Of a DNA stretch of 64,000 nt, positions 1 to 8,158 are shown in pieces. Every line of letters starts with the position of its first letter. The first letter of the stretch is position 1. The DNA comes from Arcuatula senhousia. Lineage: Eukaryota > Mollusca > Bivalvia > Mytilida > Mytilidae. The stretch spans positions 42,295,717-42,359,716 of the forward strand of contig OZ020305.1 in the NCBI GenBank assembly GCA_963971305.1. The letters run 5' to 3'. Under the pieces are notes generated by a model. The model made no database searches. It was given only the letters and a program-made list of their open reading frames with translations, and was not told where the DNA came from. A program made the translations under genes and the position numbers.

Positions 1-298
1 TTAAGTAGACACAAGCTCTTTCCGTCGTTTAAAATGCACATTGCAAATAATTGTCTCATAACGAGCTAATTACTTTTTAATTAATTATTGGCTATGTGAA
101 CGAAGATTTTTGTTTTATTATAGTTACGTTTTCATCTTAAAAACTTATTTTCTTGAACTCTGTCTTTTTTTTTAATTTTCAATCAGGGGGCGATAATTCA
201 CAATATCAGGTAAAAGATTTCTTCAATTTCTATTTCATTCGTAAATTTAACGCAATGAACGGAGTTCTTACAAAATGAAATGGTAATCGTTGAGAATG

Positions 299-326
299 TT
301 TGCAACTTGTAAAATACAGTTGCAAA
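299..326. repeat. 9-bp perfect inverted repeat in the spacer
   Basis: TTTGCAACT and AGTTGCAAA flank a 10-nt A/T-rich loop. It could form a hairpin in DNA or RNA or be a dimeric protein site. It is present in every unit; unit 11 has an A-to-C change just outside it (16938). Role unknown. Confidence 0.5.
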
Positions 327-381
327 AGGAGGAAAAACTATAAACAAACAAATACTTCAGAAAAAGACAAAAAATTGTGTG

Positions 382-412
382 TTTTTTTGGGGTTAATTTT
401 TTAGGGGGGGGG
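382..412. repeat. Unstable T7-GGGG and T6-A-G9 homopolymer block
   Basis: The most variable part of the unit. The G run is 8 in units 5, 6, 7, 13, 24, 28, 29, 33 and 34; 10 in 14, 30 and the partial 39th; 11 in 26; 12 in 12; and 9 in most others. In type C units (3, 4, 8, 10, 11) the T7 run is T6 and the A before the G run is lost, leaving T8 followed by G7-G8. Some length change may be sequencing error, but type C is a fixed linked variant. Confidence 0.8.
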
Positions 413-779
413 ATGATTGCAGCTAGTCGTTGTTGTTTAATATAGTTCCCTTTTGATGTACTCATTTGACTTATTTTGTTCGGTCGCGTGTACTATTAGC
501 ATGCCGTTTGTGTGGTAACTTCTTCAGTTAGCCTTATCAAATTACTAAAAAAATTGTCCACGAAGTTTTACACATTTGGAACTTCAGGGGCAATAGCGGA
601 CGAATATTTGGTTTTATGACTATTTCGGTTTTATAACAAAATTGCCAAAAGTGTTTCATTATTTAGAGAAAATGTGTCTTGCAATGGTGTAAAGGTTAAA
701 AATAACGCGCATGATTTGCACGAGCTTCATGATGTTTCTTTAACGAAATGAAACCTTGCAGCATCCAACTTTGTTCTGA

Positions 780-789
780 TTTTTTTTTT
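780..789. repeat. Poly-T tract linked to unit type
   Basis: T10 in type A and C units and T9 in all eleven type B units (5, 6, 7, 12, 16, 17, 32-36). It is T11 in unit 23, T12 in unit 38, and 11 nt with one C (44066) in unit 27. These changes break a short plus-strand frame across the tract, which argues that frame is not a gene. Confidence 0.8.
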
Positions 790-826
790 CATCTGAAAAC
801 GATCGGAAGCTTCTCTGATGCAGTTG

Positions 827-892
827 GTAAGTCAATTTTTATTATGAAATTGAAAATTAAGCTAGTCATGTTTTTCCCCCTGCCTTTTAAAG
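827..892 (+). other. Intron-like motif pair in the spacer
   Basis: The plus strand has TTG|GTAAGTC at 827, a strong donor match, and a pyrimidine-rich stretch ending in TTTTAAAG at 892, a possible acceptor. They bound 66 nt, which is short for an animal intron. A second acceptor/donor-like pair lies at about 189-211 (AATCAG then CAGGTAAAAG). No coding exons surround them. A noncoding spliced transcript is possible but unsupported. Confidence 0.15.
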
Positions 893-1043
893 GATTTATG
901 AAGTTCAGGTTTTTCTGTATTTGTATTTTTGAAATTGTATAGTGAAATCAGCATGGTTTGTGAACAAGATGTTATATTCATTTTTCTTAAGGTTCATTTG
1001 CAATAGTTGACCGGGCGGCGAAAGTTGAATTGCACTTGTAAAA

Positions 1044-1066
1044 GGGGATAGGGGAGGTAAATAGGG
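1044..1066 (+). other. G-rich patch below the gene's 3' end
   Basis: The plus strand has G4, G4, G2 and G3 runs in 23 nt (GGGGATAGGGGAGG then TAAATAGGG). It could form a two-tetrad quadruplex. It is the template strand for the gene and lies about 60 nt beyond the stem-loop, where a polymerase pause would help 3' end formation; that role is inference. Unit 27 has a G-to-A change in the last run (44348). Confidence 0.3.
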
Positions 1067-1101
1067 TTTAGAAAAAGTCATTGTTTTTATACAAATAGTA
1101 A

Positions 1102-1112
1102 GATTCTTTTTG
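1102..1112 (-). promoter_or_regulatory. Histone downstream element-like purine tract (copy 1)
   Basis: The minus strand reads CAAAAAGAATC, with 12 nt between it and the stem. It resembles the CAAGAAAGA element that pairs with U7 snRNA in sea-urchin histone pre-mRNAs and sits at similar spacing. With the hairpin it makes a complete histone-type 3' processing signal. Pairing to the host U7 is untested. Confidence 0.6.
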
Positions 1113-1124
1113 AAAAATGTTAGC

Positions 1125-1140
1125 GGCTCTTAAAAGAGCC
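1125..1140 (-). terminator. Histone-type 3' stem-loop (copy 1)
   Basis: The minus strand reads GGCTCTTTTAAGAGCC: a perfect 6-bp stem with a UUUA loop, 67 nt after the stop codon. It fits the histone 3' hairpin pattern (GG, three pyrimidines, U; loop with U at positions 1 and 3; A, three purines, CC), and the 5' flank is A-rich (GTGAAAAG). In histone genes SLBP binds this hairpin and the mRNA is cut about 5 nt later without polyadenylation, here after about 1120. The 3' flank is GCTAACA, not the common ACCCA. The same hairpin lies 68-83 nt below every copy's stop codon. Confidence 0.8.
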
Positions 1141-1206
1141 CTTTTCACAGTCACATTAAAGACTGGGTCGTTGGTATTTGGATGTGTCGTGTTGAATTCT
1201 TTGTTC

Positions 1207-1212
1207 TTTATT
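1207..1212 (-). promoter_or_regulatory. AATAAA overlapping the stop codon
   Basis: The end of the frame reads GAA GAA TAA AG, so the stop codon sits inside a perfect AATAAA. Cleavage 10-30 nt downstream would leave the full ORF but remove the histone-type hairpin, giving an optional polyadenylated form. It could also be chance from the Glu-Glu-stop ending. The same overlap occurs in all copies. Confidence 0.35.
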
Positions 1213-1501
1213 CTTCTTCGAATGGACTGAATTCTGGCTCTTGTCCAAATAGCTTGAATCTCAGGGTTTCTGCTTCTTTGTGCTTTTCTGTTGTATATTG
1301 GTAGTACATGTTGATTACTCCTTCAAGCACGACGATTCTCATACGAAGTGGATATCTGAAACTTCGAATATTGTCTCTAACGGCCTTTTCATACTTGTCC
1401 TTTAAGTATTCCAGTTTGTCACTAAGAAGCAACATCTGTTGACAGGCTCTTTGGGTTCTGCTCTCTGCGTCTTGTAGCTTGGCATACAATGAGGAATCCA
1501 T
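1208..1501 (-). CDS. 97-aa two-helix protein of unknown family, copy 1 (reference copy)
   Basis: Function unknown. The start is firm: ATG at 1501 is the first AUG after the predicted start site, has A at -3 and G at +4, and an in-frame TAG lies 18 nt upstream (1519-1517). No intron is needed. The protein looks all-helical. Helix 1 (about residues 3-48) has unbroken heptads, with a = L9, T16, M23, L30, Y37 and d = L5, A12, A19, L26, L33, A40. P51 breaks it. Helix 2 (52-85) has 7-spaced L52, L59, Y66, K73, L80 and I56, I63, T70, A77, L84. The tail (86-97) is acidic, ending in an SPF motif and three glutamates. Charge is near zero (16 K/R, 17 D/E). There is no signal peptide, membrane segment or nuclear signal. 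It is not a histone, although its mRNA signals are histone-like. An oligomerising structural or chromatin partner is inference only. Unit 1 (1-1665) is type A. Confidence 0.87.
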   Translation of the reverse strand: MDSSLYAKLQDAESRTQRACQQMLLLSDKLEYLKDKYEKAVRDNIRSFRYPLRMRIVVLEGVINMYYQYTTEKHKEAETLRFKLFGQEPEFSPFEEE

Positions 1502-1551
1502 AGTTGTATTATAAAGCTAGAGTTTGTTTGGTTCTTTTGCGTATTCAAGTG

Positions 1552-1558
1552 AAAATGA
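1552..1558 (-). promoter_or_regulatory. Initiator-like start site (copy 1)
   Basis: The minus strand reads TCATTTT, matching the YYANWYY initiator and resembling the PyCATTC cap motif of sea-urchin histone genes. The A at 1556 would be +1. That gives a 55-nt leader without upstream AUG and, with cleavage just after the stem-loop, an mRNA of about 437 nt, the size of a histone mRNA. The start is predicted, not measured. Confidence 0.45.
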
Positions 1559-1582
1559 TACTTTCCTGGAGAGTTAAACTAC

Positions 1583-1590
1583 TTTATATA
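1583..1590 (-). promoter_or_regulatory. TATA box of the 97-aa gene (copy 1)
   Basis: Reads TATATAAA on the minus strand, 82 nt upstream of the ATG. It lies about 34 nt before an initiator-like TCATTTT, which is within the usual TATA-to-start distance. The same box is at +82 to +89 from the start codon in every unit; positions are given in each copy entry. Confidence 0.75.
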
Positions 1591-1603
1591 CTGGATTTAC
1601 AGA

Positions 1604-1616
1604 TGTCAAGATGACA
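1604..1616. promoter_or_regulatory. TGTCA-AGA-TGACA dyad next to the TATA box
   Basis: A perfect 5-bp inverted repeat with a 3-bp spacer, centred about 54 nt upstream of the predicted start and 14 nt from the TATA box. A further TGACAG lies at 1642-1647. TGACAG/TGTCA is the core of TALE homeodomain (MEIS/TGIF) sites, so a dimeric activator site is possible. The factor is not known. Confidence 0.35.
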
Positions 1617-1705
1617 CGAAACGATTATCAAGAGATGAGTATGACAGGACCGTTGTTTTCATAGCTTAAGTAGACACAAGCTCTTTCCGTCGTTTAAAAT
1701 GCACA

Positions 1706-1713
1706 TTGCAAAT
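1706..1713 (-). promoter_or_regulatory. Near-octamer ATTTGCAA upstream of copy 1
   Basis: The minus strand reads ATTTGCAA, 7 of 8 matches to the octamer ATTTGCAT found in histone H2B promoters. It is about 116 nt upstream of the TATA box, inside the next unit (equivalent to 41-48 of unit 1). The spacer has other ATTTGCAN matches, so this is weak evidence. Confidence 0.2.
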
Positions 1714-1751
1714 AATTGTCTCATAACGAGCTAATTACTTTTGAATTAATT

Positions 1752-1756
1752 ATTGG
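1752..1756 (-). promoter_or_regulatory. CCAAT motif upstream of copy 1
   Basis: The minus strand reads GCCAATAAT about 200 nt upstream of the predicted start. This is further than the usual -60 to -100 of CCAAT boxes, so it may be chance. It is present in the same place in every unit. Confidence 0.2.
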
Positions 1757-2872
1757 CTATGTGAACGAAGATTTTTGTTTTATTATAGTTACGTTTTCAT
1801 CTTAAAAACTTATTTTCTTGAACTCTGTCTTTTTTTTTAATTTTCAATCAGGGGGCGATAATTCACAATATCAGGTAAAAGATTTCTTCAATTTCTATTT
1901 CATTCGTAAATTTAACGCAATGAACGGAGTTCTTACAAAATGAAATGGTAATCGTTGAGAATGTTTGCAACTTGTAAAATACAGTTGCAAAAGGAGGAAA
2001 AACTATAAACAAACAAATACTTCAGAAAAAGACAAAAAATTGTGTGTTTTTTTGGGGTTAATTTTTTAGGGGGGGGGATGATTGCAGCTAGTCGTTGTTG
2101 TTTAATATAGTTCCCTTTTGATGTACTCATTTGACTTATTTTGTTCGGTCGCGTGTACTATTAGCATGCCGTTTGTGTGGTAACTTCTTCAGTTAGCCTT
2201 ATCAAATTACTAAAAAAATTGTCCACGAAGTTTTACACATTTGGAACTTCAGGGGCAATAGCGGACGAATATTTGGTTTTATGACTATTTCGGTTTTATA
2301 ACAAAATTGCCAAAAGTGTTTCATTATTTAGAGAAAATGTGTCTTGCAATGGTGTAAAGGTTAAAAATAACGCGCATGATTTGCACGAGCTTCATGATGT
2401 TTCTTTAACGAAATGAAACCTTGCAGCATCCAACTTTGTTCTGATTTTTTTTTTCATCTGAAAACGATCGGAAGCTTCTCTGATGCAGTTGGTAAGTCAA
2501 TTTTTATTATGAAATTGAAAATTAAGCTAGTCATGTTTTTCCCCCTGCCTTTTAAAGGATTTATGAAGTTCAGGTTTTTCTGTATTTGTATTTTTGAAAT
2601 TGTATAGTGAAATCAGCATGGTTTGTGAACAAGATGTTATATTCATTTTTCTTAAGGTTCATTTGCAATAGTTGACCGGGCGGCGAAAGTTGAATTGCAC
2701 TTGTAAAAGGGGATAGGGGAGGTAAATAGGGTTTAGAAAAAGTCATTGTTTTTATACAAATAGTAAGATTCTTTTTGAAAAATGTTAGCGGCTCTTAAAA
2801 GAGCCCTTTTCACAGTCACATTAAAGACTGGGTCGTTGGTATTTGGATGTGTCGTGTTGAATTCTTTGTTCT

Positions 2873-3166
2873 TTATTCTTCTTCGAATGGACTGAATTCT
2901 GGCTCTTGTCCAAATAGCTTGAATCTCAGGGTTTCTGCTTCTTTGTGCTTTTCTGTTGTATATTGGTAGTACATGTTGATTACTCCTTCAAGCACGACGA
3001 TTCTCATACGAAGTGGATATCTGAAACTTCGAATATTGTCTCTAACGGCCTTTTCATACTTGTCCTTTAAGTATTCCAGTTTGTCACTAAGAAGCAACAT
3101 CTGTTGACAGGCTCTTTGGGTTCTGCTCTCTGCGTCTTGTAGCTTGGCATACAATGAGGAATCCAT
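2873..3166 (-). CDS. 97-aa two-helix protein, copy 2
   Basis: Protein identical to copy 1. Unit 2 spans 1666-3330 (type A, G9, T10). Stem-loop 2790-2805, TATA 3248-3255. The unit has a T-to-G change at 1743 that is shared only with unit 9. Confidence 0.85.
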   Translation of the reverse strand: MDSSLYAKLQDAESRTQRACQQMLLLSDKLEYLKDKYEKAVRDNIRSFRYPLRMRIVVLEGVINMYYQYTTEKHKEAETLRFKLFGQEPEFSPFEEE

Positions 3167-4536
3167 AGTTGTATTATAAAGCTAGAGTTTGTTTGGTTCT
3201 TTTGCGTATTCAAGTGAAAATGATACTTTCCTGGAGAGTTAAACTACTTTATATACTGGATTTACAGATGTCAAGATGACACGAAACGATTATCAAGAGA
3301 TGAGTATGACAGGACCGTTGTTTTCATAGCTTAAGTAGACACAAGCTCTTTCCGTCGTTTAAAATGCACATTGCAAATAATTGTCTCATAACGAGCTAAT
3401 TACTTTTTAATTAATTATTGGCTATGTGAACGAAGATTTTTGTTTTATTATAGTTACGTTTTCATCTTAAAAACTTATTTTCTTGAACTCTGTCTTTTTT
3501 TTTAATTTTCAATCAGGGGGCGATAATTCACAATATCAGGTAAAAGATTTCTTCAATTTCTATTTCATTCGTAAATTTAACGCAATGAACGGAGTTCTTA
3601 CAAAATGAAATGGTAATCGTTGAGAATGTTTGCAACTTGTAAAATACAGTTGCAAAAGGAGGAAAAACTATAAACAAACAAATACTTCAGAAAAAGACAA
3701 AAAATTGTGTGTTTTTTGGGGTTAATTTTTTTTGGGGGGGATGATTGCAGCTAGTCGTTGTTGTTTAATATAGTTCCCTTTTGATGTACTCATTTGACTT
3801 ATTTTGTTCGGTCGCGTGTACTATTAGCATGCCGTTTGTGTGGTAACTTCTTCAGTTAGCCTTATCAAATTACTAAAAAAAATTGTCCACGAAGTTTTAC
3901 ACATTTGGAACTTCAGGGGCAATAGCGGACGAATATTTGGTTTTATGACTATTTCGGTTTTATAACAAAATTGCCAAAAGTGTTTCATTATTTAGAGAAA
4001 ATGTGTCTTGCAATGGTGTAAAGGTTAAAAATAACGCGCATGATTTGCACGAGCTTCATGATGTTTCTTTAACGAAATGAAACCTTGCAGCATCCAACTT
4101 TGTTCTGATTTTTTTTTTCATCTGAAAACGATCGGAAGCTTCTCTGATGCAGTTGGTAAGTCAATTTTTATTATGAAATTGAAAATTAAGCTAGTCATGT
4201 TTTTCCCCCTGCCTTTTAAAGGATTTATGAAGTTCAGGTTTTTCTGTATTTGTATTTTTGAAATTGTATAGTGAAATCAGCATGGTTTGTGAACAAGATG
4301 TTATATTCATTTTTCTTAAGGTTCATTTGCAATAGTTGACCGGGCGGCGAAAGTTGAATTGCACTTGTAAAAGGGGATAGGGGAGGTAAATAGGGTTTAG
4401 AAAAAGTCATTGTTTTTATACAAATAGTAAGATTCTTTTTGAAAAATGTTAGCGGCTCTTAAAAGAGCCCTTTTCACAGTCACATTAAAGACTGGGTCGT
4501 TGGTATTTGGATGTGTCGTGTTGAATTCTTTGTTCT

Positions 4537-4830
4537 TTATTCTTCTTCGAATGGACTGAATTCTGGCTCTTGTCCAAATAGCTTGAATCTCAGGGTTTCT
4601 GCTTCTTTGTGCTTTTCTGTTGTATATTGGTAGTACATGTTGATTACTCCTTCAAGCACGACGATTCTCATACGAAGTGGATATCTGAAACTTCGAATAT
4701 TGTCTCTAACGGCCTTTTCATACTTGTCCTTTAAGTATTCCAGTTTGTCACTAAGAAGCAACATCTGTTGACAGGCTCTTTGGGTTCTGCTCTCTGCGTC
4801 TTGTAGCTTGGCATACAATGAGGAATCCAT
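4537..4830 (-). CDS. 97-aa two-helix protein, copy 3
   Basis: Protein identical to copy 1. Unit 3 spans 3331-4994 and is the first type C unit: T6 then T8-G7 in the homopolymer block, and A8 instead of A7. Stem-loop 4454-4469, TATA 4912-4919. Confidence 0.85.
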   Translation of the reverse strand: MDSSLYAKLQDAESRTQRACQQMLLLSDKLEYLKDKYEKAVRDNIRSFRYPLRMRIVVLEGVINMYYQYTTEKHKEAETLRFKLFGQEPEFSPFEEE

Positions 4831-6201
4831 AGTTGTATTATAAAGCTAGAGTTTGTTTGGTTCTTTTGCGTATTCAAGTGAAAATGATACTTTCCTGGAG
4901 AGTTAAACTACTTTATATACTGGATTTACAGATGTCAAGATGACACGAAACGATTATCAAGAGATGAGTATGACAGGACCGTTGTTTTCATAGCTTAAGT
5001 AGACACAAGCTCTTTCCGTCGTTTAAAATGCACATTGCAAATAATTGTCTCATAACGAGCTAATTACTTTTTAATTAATTATTGGCTATGTGAACGAAGA
5101 TTTTTGTTTTATTATAGTTACGTTTTCATCTTAAAAACTTATTTTCTTGAACTCTGTCTTTTTTTTTAATTTTCAATCAGGGGGCGATAATTCACAATAT
5201 CAGGTAAAAGATTTCTTCAATTTCTATTTCATTCGTAAATTTAACGCAATGAACGGAGTTCTTACAAAATGAAATGGTAATCGTTGAGAATGTTTGCAAC
5301 TTGTAAAATACAGTTGCAAAAGGAGGAAAAACTATAAACAAACAAATACTTCAGAAAAAGACAAAAAATTGTGTGTTTTTTGGGGTTAATTTTTTTTGGG
5401 GGGGGATGATTGCAGCTAGTCGTTGTTGTTTAATATAGTTCCCTTTTGATGTACTCATTTGACTTATTTTGTTCGGTCGCGTGTACTATTAGCATGCCGT
5501 TTGTGTGGTAACTTCTTCAGTTAGCCTTATCAAATTACTAAAAAAAATTGTCCACGAAGTTTTACACATTTGGAACTTCAGGGGCAATAGCGGACGAATA
5601 TTTGGTTTTATGACTATTTCGGTTTTATAACAAAATTGCCAAAAGTGTTTCATTATTTAGAGAAAATGTGTCTTGCAATGGTGTAAAGGTTAAAAATAAC
5701 GCGCATGATTTGCACGAGCTTCATGATGTTTCTTTAACGAAATGAAACCTTGCAGCATCCAACTTTGTTCTGATTTTTTTTTTCATCTGAAAACGATCGG
5801 AAGCTTCTCTGATGCAGTTGGTAAGTCAATTTTTATTATGAAATTGAAAATTAAGCTAGTCATGTTTTTCCCCCTGCCTTTTAAAGGATTTATGAAGTTC
5901 AGGTTTTTCTGTATTTGTATTTTTGAAATTGTATAGTGAAATCAGCATGGTTTGTGAACAAGATGTTATATTCATTTTTCTTAAGGTTCATTTGCAATAG
6001 TTGACCGGGCGGCGAAAGTTGAATTGCACTTGTAAAAGGGGATAGGGGAGGTAAATAGGGTTTAGAAAAAGTCATTGTTTTTATACAAATAGTAAGATTC
6101 TTTTTGAAAAATGTTAGCGGCTCTTAAAAGAGCCCTTTTCACAGTCACATTAAAGACTGGGTCGTTGGTATTTGGATGTGTCGTGTTGAATTCTTTGTTC
6201 T

Positions 6202-6495
6202 TTATTCTTCTTCGAATGGACTGAATTCTGGCTCTTGTCCAAATAGCTTGAATCTCAGGGTTTCTGCTTCTTTGTGCTTTTCTGTTGTATATTGGTAGTA
6301 CATGTTGATTACTCCTTCAAGCACGACGATTCTCATACGAAGTGGATATCTGAAACTTCGAATATTGTCTCTAACGGCCTTTTCATACTTGTCCTTTAAG
6401 TATTCCAGTTTGTCACTAAGAAGCAACATCTGTTGACAGGCTCTTTGGGTTCTGCTCTCTGCGTCTTGTAGCTTGGCATACAATGAGGAATCCAT
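6202..6495 (-). CDS. 97-aa two-helix protein, copy 4
   Basis: Protein identical to copy 1. Unit 4 spans 4995-6659 (type C, T8-G8, A8), the nearest relative of unit 10. Stem-loop 6119-6134, TATA 6577-6584. Confidence 0.85.
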   Translation of the reverse strand: MDSSLYAKLQDAESRTQRACQQMLLLSDKLEYLKDKYEKAVRDNIRSFRYPLRMRIVVLEGVINMYYQYTTEKHKEAETLRFKLFGQEPEFSPFEEE

Positions 6496-7864
6496 AGTTG
6501 TATTATAAAGCTAGAGTTTGTTTGGTTCTTTTGCGTATTCAAGTGAAAATGATACTTTCCTGGAGAGTTAAACTACTTTATATACTGGATTTACAGATGT
6601 CAAGATGACACGAAACGATTATCAAGAGATGAGTATGACAGGACCGTTGTTTTCATAGCTTAAGTAGACACAAGCTCTTTCCGTCGTTTAAAATGCACAT
6701 TGCAAATAATTGTCTCATAACGAGCTAATTACTTTTTAATTAATTATTGGCTATGTGAACGAAGATTTTTGTTTTATTATAGTTACGTTTTCATCTTAAA
6801 AACTTATTTTCTTGAACTCTGTCTTTTTTTTTAATTTTCAATCAGGGGGCGATAATTCACAATATCAGGTAAAAGATTTCTTCAATTTCTATTTCATTCG
6901 TAAATTTAACGCAATGAACGGAGTTCTTACAAAATGAAATGGTAATCGTTGAGAATGTTTGCAACTTGTAAAATACAGTTGCAAAAGGAGGAAAAACTAT
7001 AAACAAACAAATACTTCAGAAAAAGACAAAAAATTGTGTGTTTTTTTGGGGTTAATTTTTTAGGGGGGGGATGATTGCAGCTAGTCGTTGTTGTTTAATA
7101 TAGTTCCCTTTTGATGTACTCATTTGACTTATTTTGTTCGGTCGCGTGTACTATTAGCATGCCGTTTGTGTGGTAACTTCTTCAGTTAGCCTTATCAAAT
7201 TACTAAAAAAATTGTCCACGAAGTTTTACACATTTGGAACTTCAGGGGCAATAGCGGACGAATATTTGGTTTTATGACTATTTCGGTTTTATAACAAAAT
7301 TGCCAAAAGTGTTTCATTATTTAGAGAAAATGTGTCTTGCAATGGTGTAAAGGTTAAAAATAACGCGCATGATTTGCACGAGCTTCATGATGTTTCTTTA
7401 ACGAAATGAAACCTTGCAGCATCCAACTTTGTTCTGATTTTTTTTTCATCTGAAAACGATCGGAAGCTTCTCTGATGCAGTTGGTAAGTCAATTTTTATT
7501 ATGAAATTGAAAATTAAGCTAGTCATGTTTTTCCCCCTGCCTTTTAAAGGATTTATGAAGTTCAGGTTTTTCTGTATTTGTATTTTTGAAATTGTATAGT
7601 GAAATCATGATGGTTTGTGAACAAGATGTTATATTCATTTTTCTTAAGGTTCATTTGCAATAGTTGACCGGGCGGCGAAAGTTGAATTGCACTTGTAAAA
7701 GGGGATAGGGGAGGTAAATAGGGTTTAGAAAAAGTCATTGTTTTTATACAAATAGTAAGATTCTTTTTGAAAAATGTTAGCGGCTCTTAAAAGAGCCCTT
7801 TTCACAGTCACATTAAAGACTGGGTCGTTGGTATTTGGATGTGTCGTGTTGAATTCTTTGTTCT

Positions 7865-8158
7865 TTATTCTTCTTCGAATGGACTGAATTCTGGCTCTTG
7901 TCCAAATAGCTTGAATCTCAGGGTTTCTGCTTCTTTGTGCTTTTCTGTTGTATATTGGTAGTACATGTTGATTACTCCTTCAAGCACGACGATTCTCATA
8001 CGAAGTGGATATCTGAAACTTCGAATATTGTCTCTAACGGCCTTTTCATACTTGTCCTTTAAGTATTCCAGTTTGTCACTAAGAAGCAACATCTGTTGAC
8101 AGGCTCTTTGGGTTCTGCTCTCTGCGTCTTGTAGCTTGGCATACAATGAGGAATCCAT
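7865..8158 (-). CDS. 97-aa two-helix protein, copy 5
   Basis: Protein identical to copy 1. Unit 5 spans 6660-8322 and is the first type B unit: T9, and TG in place of GC in the motif ATCAGCATGG. G8 makes it 1,663 bp. Stem-loop 7782-7797, TATA 8240-8247. Confidence 0.85.
   Translation of the reverse strand: MDSSLYAKLQDAESRTQRACQQMLLLSDKLEYLKDKYEKAVRDNIRSFRYPLRMRIVVLEGVINMYYQYTTEKHKEAETLRFKLFGQEPEFSPFEEE

Larger units (their letters stand above)
1..1101. other. Spacer of the repeat unit (unit 1 as reference)
   Basis: About 1.1 kb separates the 3' end signals of one gene from the start of the unit; the same spacer recurs in every unit. It is AT-rich, with runs of T, A and G. I see no conserved reading frame, tRNA, 5S rRNA or snRNA in it. 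It holds a 9-bp inverted repeat (299-326), a T7-GGGG / T6-A-G9 block (382-412), a T10 run (780-789), splice-site-like motifs near 189-211 and 827-892, and a G-rich patch (1044-1066). The first ~100 bp are also the distal upstream region of the gene in the preceding unit. Confidence 0.7.

Noticed and set aside
268..465. 65-codon minus-strand ORF in the spacer
   Set aside because: It runs across the poly-G tract and exists only when the run is 9 or 12 G with the A present. It is absent in the type C units and in units with 8, 10 or 11 G. No gene would tolerate this.
821..892. Spliced-leader RNA gene (donor GGTAAGT in a tandem repeat)
   Set aside because: There is no clear Sm site of the AATTTTTGG type with flanking hairpins, and no snRNA-like promoter. 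The donor match alone is not enough.
748..942. 64-codon plus-strand ORF in the spacer
   Set aside because: It runs across the poly-T tract and is broken in 14 of 38 units (all type B units plus 23, 27 and 38). Its product is a low-complexity Phe/Ile/Lys-rich string. It is a frame accident.
1208..1501. Diverged core histone
   Set aside because: The length and mRNA signals fit, but the protein has no basic tail, has near-zero net charge, and shows two long helices rather than the short-long-short helices of the histone fold.
1..1665. 5S rRNA, snRNA or tRNA unit
   Set aside because: I found no 5S box A/C-like internal promoter, tRNA cloverleaf, or recognisable U1-U6 core in either strand of the unit.
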